NCBI GenBank assembly: GCA_022840285.1
Contig: JALHIE010000064.1
Location: 1 to 12,105, forward strand
From: Porphyromonadaceae bacterium
GTDB lineage: Bacteria > Bacteroidota > Bacteroidia > Bacteroidales > Dysgonomonadaceae
Reading direction: 5' to 3'
Length of the DNA stretch: 12,105 bases
Part shown: positions 6,128 through 12,105 of the stretch, in pieces
Layout: the number at the start of each line of letters is the position of its first letter
How positions within the stretch are numbered: the first letter of the stretch is position 1
Made by a program: the position numbers and the translations under genes
Notes under the pieces: generated by a model
What the model saw: the letters and a program-made list of their open reading frames with translations, nothing else
Database searches by the model: none
What the model was told of the DNA's origin: nothing

Positions 6128-6817
6128 ATGATCAAACTAAGGGAAATCAACAAAACGTATTACAACGGAGCAGCGTTGCACGTTTTGAAAGGATTGAACC
6201 TTGAAATTAAGGAGGGGGAATTTGTAGCAATAATGGGCGCATCCGGGTCCGGGAAATCCACACTGCTCAACATAATAGGCATTCTGGACGATTACGATAC
6301 AGGCTCTTATCATCTGAACAGCAAATTAATACAGGGTCTCTCGGAAAAGGAGTCTGCCATATACAGAAACCAGATGATAGGATTTGTTTTTCAGTCCTTC
6401 AATCTGATTTCTTTCAAGACTGCCCTGGAGAACGTGGCGCTTCCCTTGTATTACAAAGGCATCAGACGCAGCAAACGCAACAAGATCGCCATGGAATACC
6501 TGGAGCGTATGGGCCTGGGGGAATGGGCGGATCATATGCCTTCAGAATTGTCGGGAGGACAAAAACAGCGTATATCCATTGCCCGTGCGTTGGTTGCGAA
6601 TCCACGGGTCATACTGGCCGACGAACCTACCGGGGCGCTGGATTCACAGACCTCGGTAGAGGTTATGCAGCTGCTGCAACAGGTCAACAGGGAGGGGATG
6701 ACCATTGTGATGGTAACACACAATCCAGAGATGGCTGCCATGAGCCAGAAAATAATCAATATACGGGACGGTATCATTGGATCTGTTGAACACAATAATA
6801 AAACCGGCCATGTTTGA
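6128..6817 (+). CDS. MacB/LolD-type ABC transporter ATPase
   Basis: This 229-residue nucleotide-binding subunit contains every expected motif: Walker A GASGSGKST (37-45), Q-loop glutamine 89 in FVFQSFN, signature LSGGQ (141-145), Walker B VILADE (161-166) with catalytic glutamate 166, D-loop around D172, and switch histidine 198 in MVTHN. The length and the PTGALD sequence are typical of the MacB/LolD/FtsE-like group that powers MacB-type permeases (mechanotransmission rather than classical translocation). It acts at the inner-membrane face as a dimer. It is a free-standing ATPase, unlike E. coli MacB, where ATPase and permease are fused. It is the first gene of the operon, and its last eight bases overlap the next gene. 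Only A-rich sequence lies upstream of the ATG; there is no Shine-Dalgarno sequence. Confidence 0.95.
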   Translation: MIKLREINKTYYNGAALHVLKGLNLEIKEGEFVAIMGASGSGKSTLLNIIGILDDYDTGSYHLNSKLIQGLSEKESAIYRNQMIGFVFQSFNLISFKTALENVALPLYYKGIRRSKRNKIAMEYLERMGLGEWADHMPSELSGGQKQRISIARALVANPRVILADEPTGALDSQTSVEVMQLLQQVNREGMTIVMVTHNPEMAAMSQKIINIRDGIIGSVEHNNKTGHV

Positions 6818-8066
6818 TGATTTTCAGGAAATATTCAGTACACTTAAAAAGAATAAGTTACGCACTTTTCTTACCGGTTTTTCCATGGCATGGGGCATTT
6901 TCATGCTCATAATCCTGCTTGGAGCAGGAAACGGGATCAGAAACGGCATTCTTTTCAATTTCGCCGATATGGCAACCAACTTCGTTAAGCTTTGGCCGGG
7001 AAGAACGGCACAGGCTTACGGCGGGCTTCAGGCAGGCAGGCGGATCAAGCTGGACAGCACAGACGCCCCCTACCTGGAAAAGGAATTCAGCCAGGTTTAC
7101 AATGTATCTCCTTTAATTACCCGCTGGGGCAGGAATTTTTACTATCAAAACGAATACGCGCCCGGTGTATTGCAAGGGGTACTTCCCGGGTACAGCAATA
7201 TTGAAACGGTTGATATCCGGCCCGGCAACGGCCGCTTTATCAATCAGGCAGATATCCGCCAGGCACGAAAAGTCATTGTTTTGCATTCCAGGACGGCCGG
7301 GTTGCTTTTCAAGGATAAAAACCCCCTGGGAAAACATATTACCTATGACAATGTTTCATATAAGGTAATTGGGGTATACCACGACACCAACATGTCGCAA
7401 AACCCAAACAGCTGCATCCCTTTAACAACTGCGCAACTGATCTATAATCCCGAAAGCGGCTATTCTCAGGTGGCCATGTTGCTGGACGGGATGGACACAA
7501 AAGCGTTGAACGAAATTTTTGAAACAGATCTCAGGTCGTCCCTTGGCCGCAAACACCGGTTTGAGAAAGAAGACCGGTCTGCCATTTATCTTTATAATGT
7601 GACCCGCGAATTTATCCAGTTCAAAGGAATATTCAACGGCATCACTTTGTTTGTATGGATCATTGGATTGGGAACTTTGATAGCCGGGGTGGTGGGCATC
7701 AGTAACATCATGTTGATTACAGTTAAGGAACGGACCAAAGAATTTGGAATACGAAAAGCCATTGGTGCCACCCCCGGTACTATCTTACGCCTGGTTCTGA
7801 CAGAATGCCTCATGATAACGGCGTTTTTCGGATACCTGGGCATGCTTGCGGGTATTGCTGTAACAGAATTGCTGAATCACGTGATAGGCACCCCCGATTT
7901 ACCGGCTTCCCAGGAAGACATGGTGCTCTTTGCCAATCCCACGGTAGACCCGATCATCATCATAGCCGCCACTATAGTACTGATTGCAGCCGGTCTTATG
8001 GCCGGATACCTGCCTGCACGCAGGGCAGTACAGGTTAAACCCATAGAAGCTTTAAGATACGAGTAA
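6810..8066 (+). CDS. MacB/FtsX-type ABC permease, first subunit
   Basis: I chose the start at 6810 (MFDDFQEIF), inside the end of the ATPase gene, because it gives 418 residues like the next gene and matches its MFD start; an upstream in-frame ATG at 6777 would add 11 residues. The layout is that of the MacB_PCD plus FtsX families: a short amphipathic N-terminus, TM1 at about 20-42, a large periplasmic domain to about 270, then three TM helices. ERTKEFGIRKAIGATP after TM2 is the coupling region that contacts the ATPase. PARRAVQVKPIEALRYE is the conserved C-terminal tail. It should pair with the following paralogue to form the inner-membrane core of a tripartite efflux or export machine. Specificity probably resides in the periplasmic domain and cannot be read from sequence. 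Confidence 0.92.
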   Translation: MFDDFQEIFSTLKKNKLRTFLTGFSMAWGIFMLIILLGAGNGIRNGILFNFADMATNFVKLWPGRTAQAYGGLQAGRRIKLDSTDAPYLEKEFSQVYNVSPLITRWGRNFYYQNEYAPGVLQGVLPGYSNIETVDIRPGNGRFINQADIRQARKVIVLHSRTAGLLFKDKNPLGKHITYDNVSYKVIGVYHDTNMSQNPNSCIPLTTAQLIYNPESGYSQVAMLLDGMDTKALNEIFETDLRSSLGRKHRFEKEDRSAIYLYNVTREFIQFKGIFNGITLFVWIIGLGTLIAGVVGISNIMLITVKERTKEFGIRKAIGATPGTILRLVLTECLMITAFFGYLGMLAGIAVTELLNHVIGTPDLPASQEDMVLFANPTVDPIIIIAATIVLIAAGLMAGYLPARRAVQVKPIEALRYE

Positions 8067-8068
8067 TC

Positions 8069-9325
8069 ATGTTCGATTTAGACAGCTGGCAGGAAGTTTG
8101 GGTTACCATCACCCGCAATAAGAGAAGGAGCATGTTGACTGCTTTTGGCATCTTCTGGGGAATTTTCATGCTTGTGATCATGCTAGGGGCGGGTAATGGC
8201 CTGGCCGAGGGGATGGCATCTGACACACAGGGTTTTTCTGAAAACTCGGCATTATTCTATACCAACAACACAACCGAACCCTATAAGGGATTCCAGAAAG
8301 GCCGTTATTGGGAAATGCAGGAAGAAGACCTGCTGATCCTGCAAGCCCAGATTAAGGATATAAAGTACACGGTTCCCTTTTTGATGGGAAACAACGTAGT
8401 GGTATCGTACCTGGATAAAAGTACCAGCTGTAATACAAAAGGAATGTCATACCGGTATAACGACATGCTGCCACAACATATCCTGTACGGGCGGTATTTC
8501 AATTTCATGGACATTCACCAAAGAAGGAAAGTGTGTGTTGTTGGCAAAAAAGTATACCAGGAGCTCTTTCACAGCGGAGAAGATCCAACAGGACAATATA
8601 TCAAATTGTATAACATCAATTTTCAGATCATTGGTGTAACGGAACCTGCGGTTCGCGGGGTGAATATCAACGGCCGGGACGATGAGGTCATAGCCATTCC
8701 TTATACGGTAATGCAACAAATCCAGAACTCCGGAACGGTAGTGCATCTTATAGGGGTTGTTGCGAATGATAATGTGGGCATGAGTGTTCTGGAACCCCAG
8801 GTGGAGGCCTTGCTTAAAGCCCGGCACAACGTGTCTCCCACCGATGAATTTGCCCTTGAAAGCATAAATGTGGAAAAAATATTCAGGCAATTCGAAATGC
8901 TATTCACAGGAATAGCCCTGCTCATCTGGATCGTAGGGCTGGGAACCCTGCTGGCCGGGGTGGTGGGTGTGAGCAATATCATCATGGTCACTGTAAGGGA
9001 GCGTACCAAAGAAATTGGCATTCGAAGGGCAATAGGTGCAAAACCCGCTGCTATCATATTCCAGATCATCAAGGAAAGCACCGTGCTTACGGTTGTAGCG
9101 GGTTTTCTGGGACTGGCATTTGGTGTCCTGGTCCTGGACCTGGCAGACAAGCTGTTTTTACAGAATATGACTGGGGATGTCTTTTTTAAGAATCCGCAGA
9201 TAGATTTTTCCGTGGCCCTGCTGGCTGCAGCCATTATCGTGCTTTGCGGGATAATAGCCGGGATCCTTCCTGCACGCAGGGCATTACAGGTTATGGCCAT
9301 AGATGCGATACGAGAAGAAAATTAA
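8069..9325 (+). CDS. MacB/FtsX-type ABC permease, second subunit
   Basis: This paralogue of the preceding gene has the same length (418 residues) and starts two bases after it. It has TM1 at about 20-42 (TAFGIFWGIFMLVIMLGAG), a long periplasmic domain, and three C-terminal TM helices starting at LLIWIVGLGTLLAGVVG. The ERTKEIGIRRAIGAKP coupling segment and PARRALQVMAIDAIREE tail closely follow those of the first permease, while the periplasmic domains differ much more. This points to an old tandem duplication and a heterodimeric permease. In family members with known structure (MacB, LolCE) the permease dimer carries one ATPase on each half. Confidence 0.92.
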   Translation: MFDLDSWQEVWVTITRNKRRSMLTAFGIFWGIFMLVIMLGAGNGLAEGMASDTQGFSENSALFYTNNTTEPYKGFQKGRYWEMQEEDLLILQAQIKDIKYTVPFLMGNNVVVSYLDKSTSCNTKGMSYRYNDMLPQHILYGRYFNFMDIHQRRKVCVVGKKVYQELFHSGEDPTGQYIKLYNINFQIIGVTEPAVRGVNINGRDDEVIAIPYTVMQQIQNSGTVVHLIGVVANDNVGMSVLEPQVEALLKARHNVSPTDEFALESINVEKIFRQFEMLFTGIALLIWIVGLGTLLAGVVGVSNIIMVTVRERTKEIGIRRAIGAKPAAIIFQIIKESTVLTVVAGFLGLAFGVLVLDLADKLFLQNMTGDVFFKNPQIDFSVALLAAAIIVLCGIIAGILPARRALQVMAIDAIREEN

Positions 9326-9343
9326 CAAATAAATACCCCGATA

Positions 9344-10456
9344 ATGAAGAAAATTTTTCGCTATGTGTTGATTGCAGCCCTATTGGCGGGTGTTGTGTTC
9401 ACGTTTGTGTACCTGTGGAAGAAATCCCGTCCCGGGAAAGAGGTATACGAACTGGCCACCCCGGTAAACGGCAATATTGAACAGAAAACAGTGGCAACAG
9501 GAAAAGTGGAACCACGTGATCAGGTAGCCATTGTTCCCCAGATCTCCGGGATTGTTTCGGACCTTTATAAAGAAGCAGGAGAAATGGTCAAGGTGGGTGA
9601 AATCATCGCCCGTATTAAAGTAATCCCGGAAATGAGCACACTAAATGCGGCAGAATCCAGGGTGACACAAGCCGGGCTGAACCTGAACCAGGCCCAGCGG
9701 ATCTTTGACCGTACCAGGGAATTATACCAGGCCGGAGTTGTGGTCCAGGAAGAATACGACAATGTGGAAACACAACTCAAGCTGGCAGGCGAAGAGCTTC
9801 GCAACGCCCAGGACCACCTGGAAATTGTCCGGGACGGTATTGCCAGCCGCTCTTCCCAGGCGAGCAACACCCAGATACGGTCTACCATATCGGGTATGAT
9901 CCTGGATGTGCCCGTGAAAGTAGGGAATTCCGTTATCCAGGCCAATACTTTCAATGCAGGGACAACCATAGCCACAGTAGCCGATATGAACGATATGATC
10001 TTCCGGGGTAATATTGATGAAACCGAGGTGGGACGCATCCGGGAAGGAATGCCCCTGGATATCACAATAGGAGCCATCCAGGATGTTCATTTCAATGCCG
10101 TACTGGAATACATATCGCCAAAAAGCACCGAGAACAACGGAGCCATTCTTTTTGAAATCAAAGCGGCAGTTGCCGTTCCCGATACGGTGTTTGTAAGGGC
10201 AGGGTATAGTGCCAATGCCGGGATCATACTGGATAGCAGCTATGATGTGCTGGTCATCCCCGAAAGTTCTGTAGTTTTCCGGGACGGGGGGACCTTTGTA
10301 AATGTGTTCAAGGGATTGGAAGGTGATAAGCAGGTGTTTGAAGAAAAACCCGTGGTCCTGGGACTTAGTGACGGGATACAGGTTGAAATCAAAGAAGGTC
10401 TGACCGCAGAAGACCAGGTGCGCGGTGCACTGGTTACTAATAAAACAGGGGAATGA
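9344..10456 (+). CDS. Periplasmic adaptor (RND/HlyD-type membrane fusion protein) of the ABC efflux system
   Basis: This 370-residue protein is anchored by one N-terminal helix (about 6-25) followed by basic residues KKSRPGK. The first lipoyl half-motif is at about 62-95 (VAIVPQISGIVSDLYKEAG..VKVGEIIARI). A coiled-coil hairpin of about 100-172 follows, shorter than in E. coli MacA-like proteins with long hairpins. The second lipoyl half is at about 178-213 (STISGMILDVPVKVG). After it come beta-barrel and membrane-proximal domains (PESSVVFRDGG at 306-316). The adaptor bridges the permease pair and the outer-membrane factor. It starts 18 bases after the second permease, and its stop codon overlaps the start of the next gene (ATGA). 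There is no lipobox cysteine, so it is held by the membrane helix rather than by lipidation. Confidence 0.93.
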   Translation: MKKIFRYVLIAALLAGVVFTFVYLWKKSRPGKEVYELATPVNGNIEQKTVATGKVEPRDQVAIVPQISGIVSDLYKEAGEMVKVGEIIARIKVIPEMSTLNAAESRVTQAGLNLNQAQRIFDRTRELYQAGVVVQEEYDNVETQLKLAGEELRNAQDHLEIVRDGIASRSSQASNTQIRSTISGMILDVPVKVGNSVIQANTFNAGTTIATVADMNDMIFRGNIDETEVGRIREGMPLDITIGAIQDVHFNAVLEYISPKSTENNGAILFEIKAAVAVPDTVFVRAGYSANAGIILDSSYDVLVIPESSVVFRDGGTFVNVFKGLEGDKQVFEEKPVVLGLSDGIQVEIKEGLTAEDQVRGALVTNKTGE

Positions 10457-11793
10457 TGAGCAAAAATTTGATTTTGTTTGCCGGCCTGCTTATTGCTTCC
10501 GGAGTGCTGGCCGCACAAACACCAGTAAAATACTGGACGCTGGAAGAATGCATTCAATACGGGCTTGAAAACAATATTGCGGTAAAGCAGTATGAACTGG
10601 CCAAAGAAAACCAGGTAATAACGGTTGAAACCGCCCGGTTTTCCCGTCTTCCCGACTTGTCTGCCAATATGGGCCAGACTTTTTATTTTGGACGCACCCC
10701 AGACCGGGACGGCGTATACCAGGACCAGACCGGCTCCAATTCCTCGCTGGGGATAAATACCAGCATCAACCTTTTCAACGGATTTCAGGTGACAAACCAG
10801 ATCAAGGCCGAGAAACTGGAACTCATGGCTGCGGTGGAAGACCTGAACCGGGCCCGGGAAGACCTGTCTTTGGCTATAACCGGTAATTATTTGCAGGTTT
10901 TATTAAGCAGGGAATTGTACCAGATAGCCCTTGACCAGCTGGAGCTGAACCGCAGGCAGGTAGAACAGACACAATTTCTGGTAACAGGAGGAAAAAGTTC
11001 TGAAAGCGACTTGTTCGATGCCCGTTCCTCACTGGCTCAGCAGCAGATGCAGGTAACCGACGCAGCAAACAACCTGCAATTATCACTGCTCGGACTGACA
11101 CAGGCAATGAATCTACGTCAGGTGGAAGGTTTTGAGGTAGCCATTCCCGATATGGAAGAGTTTACAAGGCGCGAAGCTTCAGGGTTAGCCCAGCCTTCGG
11201 GTGTCTTTCAGCATTCTGTGGCAGAGCGTCCGGCCATCAAAGCGGCTGCATTCCGCCTGGAAGGTAGTGAAAAAGTGCTACAGGCCGCTCGCGGGGCCTA
11301 TTATCCCAGTTTACGCCTGGGAGCCGGCTACAGCAATTCATACTACTACAATTACTCCCTGGCTTCAGGGCTAAGCAATGCCTCCCTTGCAGATCAGCTG
11401 GCTCAGAACAGTGCCCAGTCCATAGGACTAAGCCTGAGTATTCCCATTTTTAACAAAATGGCCACCCGTAACCGGGTGCGTTCTGCACGCCTGAACATTA
11501 AAAACCAGGAATTGCTGCTGGACCAGGCAAAACAAGACCTGTACAAAGAGGTGCAACAGGCTTATTATAATGCGGTAGCTGCCCTGGAAAAATTCAAGAC
11601 TTCCGAAATAGCCGTCCAGGCAGCACAGCTGGCCTATGAATTTGAAGAACAGAAATATCAGGCGGGCCGATCAAACATATATACCTTTGATCAGGTGCGC
11701 TTGCGTTTGTCTACGGCCCGCTCAGAGTCTGCCCAGGCAAAATACAATTTTCTGTTCCGCTCCAGGATACTTGATTTTTATGCGGGGGAATAA
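10453..11793 (+). CDS. TolC-type outer-membrane efflux factor
   Basis: This 446-residue protein has a signal peptide (residues 2-20, cleavage at VLA/AQ). The body consists of two OEP-type repeats: about 28-230, starting WTLEECIQYGLENN, and about 245-440, containing LSLSIPIFNKMATRNRVRSA. Each repeat has long alpha-helical hairpins rich in A, Q, E and L with short strands between them, as in TolC/OprM. ADQLAQNSAQSIGLSLSIPIFN is the typical second strand-helix junction. In the outer membrane it would trimerise and provide the exit duct for the adaptor-permease complex. The first ATG overlaps the adaptor stop by four bases; a second ATG at 10456 is equally possible. It is the last gene of the operon and ends with TAA. 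Confidence 0.93.
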   Translation: MMSKNLILFAGLLIASGVLAAQTPVKYWTLEECIQYGLENNIAVKQYELAKENQVITVETARFSRLPDLSANMGQTFYFGRTPDRDGVYQDQTGSNSSLGINTSINLFNGFQVTNQIKAEKLELMAAVEDLNRAREDLSLAITGNYLQVLLSRELYQIALDQLELNRRQVEQTQFLVTGGKSSESDLFDARSSLAQQQMQVTDAANNLQLSLLGLTQAMNLRQVEGFEVAIPDMEEFTRREASGLAQPSGVFQHSVAERPAIKAAAFRLEGSEKVLQAARGAYYPSLRLGAGYSNSYYYNYSLASGLSNASLADQLAQNSAQSIGLSLSIPIFNKMATRNRVRSARLNIKNQELLLDQAKQDLYKEVQQAYYNAVAALEKFKTSEIAVQAAQLAYEFEEQKYQAGRSNIYTFDQVRLRLSTARSESAQAKYNFLFRSRILDFYAGE

Positions 11794-11853
11794 TGAGTAC
11801 CGCGTACACTGCACCCATCTCCGGTGACCTTCAAGGCTGATCTTCAAGGGGGT

Positions 11854-11873
11854 GCGCCAAAGGCCTTTGGCGC
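11854..11873. repeat. Perfect 20-nt palindrome
   Basis: GCGCCAAAGGCCTTTGGCGC is exactly its own reverse complement. It lies 60 bases past the outer-membrane factor gene and would give a strong hairpin in RNA from either strand. No T-run follows it directly. It may protect the 3' end of the operon message or be part of a small palindromic repeat element. Confidence 0.8.
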
Positions 11874-11874
11874 T

Positions 11875-11908
11875 AATAATATGCTGCTGCGCAGCACCAA
11901 TTATTTTT
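11875..11908 (+). terminator. Terminator-like hairpin of the efflux operon
   Basis: AATAAT (11875-11880) pairs with ATTATT (11900-11905), and inside this GCTGC (11883-11887) pairs with GCAGC (11891-11895). A small internal loop separates the two parts. The tail reads TTATTTTT up to 11908. The structure is an imperfect but plausible intrinsic terminator about 80 bases after the last gene. Confidence 0.5.
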
Positions 11909-12105
11909 CCGGTTGCTTTGAGGAGAGGTGGTAAGTAACAGTTTTGTTGTGAAATCTTGTAACATGCTGTTATTAATGGCCTTATAGGCGTGAATGCTAT
12001 TATCGCTACTTAGTCAACCCTTATAAAACGCGTATTTTTCAACATTCCGGGGAACAGGCTGTAGCGCCAGCCATCTGTCCCTTCTTCTGAATAATGAAAC
12101 CACCA

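Larger units (their letters stand above)
11794..12105. other. Non-coding tail after the efflux operon
   Basis: No gene is supported in these 312 bases. An 8-base direct repeat CTTCAAGG occurs at 11829-11836 and 11842-11849. Palindromic DNA follows (listed separately), and then AT-rich sequence with a possible hairpin TAACAG...CTGTTA (11936-11941 with 11967-11972). On the minus strand all three frames from the right edge are open for about 65-95 bases, the longest being 12105-12010, too short to call. Confidence 0.6.

Noticed and set aside
8701..9300. A 199-codon minus-strand frame opposite the second permease.
   Set aside because: It is a shadow of the conserved permease reading frame; an equivalent but shorter frame appears opposite the first permease because the two genes are homologous.
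11797..12105. An insertion-sequence end or attachment site in the right-hand tail.
   Set aside because: Palindromes are present, but there is no terminal inverted-repeat pair, target duplication or transposase frame that can be supported.

Overview
The window looks like chromosomal DNA from a member of the Bacteroidota, most likely Bacteroidales. The basis is a DUF6377-type regulator, a family I know only from this phylum, candidate promoters with the phylum's TAnnTTTG -7 element, an almost complete lack of Shine-Dalgarno sequences, and A-rich start regions. No tRNA, rRNA, CRISPR array or recognisable insertion sequence was found.

Left block, all on the minus strand (1-5754). In order of transcription it holds a PLP-dependent beta-eliminating lyase of the tryptophanase/tyrosine phenol-lyase family (4306-5754), an intrinsic terminator, a DUF819-type polytopic membrane protein (3047-4240), a short Omp85/surface-antigen-like outer-membrane beta-barrel (1666-3030) and a DUF6377 membrane-anchored TPR/helix-turn-helix regulator (1-1653). 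The last three genes are spaced 16 and 12 bases apart and look like one operon. The lyase has several changes at positions that are catalytic or cofactor-binding in characterised enzymes, so its substrate cannot be assumed to be tryptophan.

Divergent intergenic region (5755-6127). This is the most information-rich non-coding part. Facing left, a candidate promoter is followed by a structured leader of about 230 nt: a long imperfect hairpin, two short perfect palindromes, and a hairpin plus a long U-tract that looks like an intrinsic terminator ending about 25 nt before the lyase start codon. This is the layout of an attenuator or riboswitch-type expression platform. Facing right, the promoter of the transport operon is embedded in three copies of an AAGGTA(C/T)(T/C)AAAATT-like element, two of them forming a dyad over the -33 region, which suggests a repressor or activator that is not encoded in the window.

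Right block, all on the plus strand (6128-11793). This is a compact five-gene operon for a MacAB-TolC-like tripartite efflux or export system: a separate ABC ATPase, two paralogous 418-residue MacB/FtsX-type permeases, a periplasmic adaptor (membrane fusion protein) and a TolC-type outer-membrane factor. Genes overlap or are separated by at most 18 nt. The two permeases probably form a heterodimer served by two copies of the ATPase. The adaptor and outer-membrane factor complete the envelope-spanning channel. The exported substrate is not evident from sequence.

The last 312 bases (11794-12105) hold palindromic DNA, including a perfect 20-nt palindrome and a terminator-like hairpin. A short reading frame enters from the right edge on the minus strand and cannot be judged.
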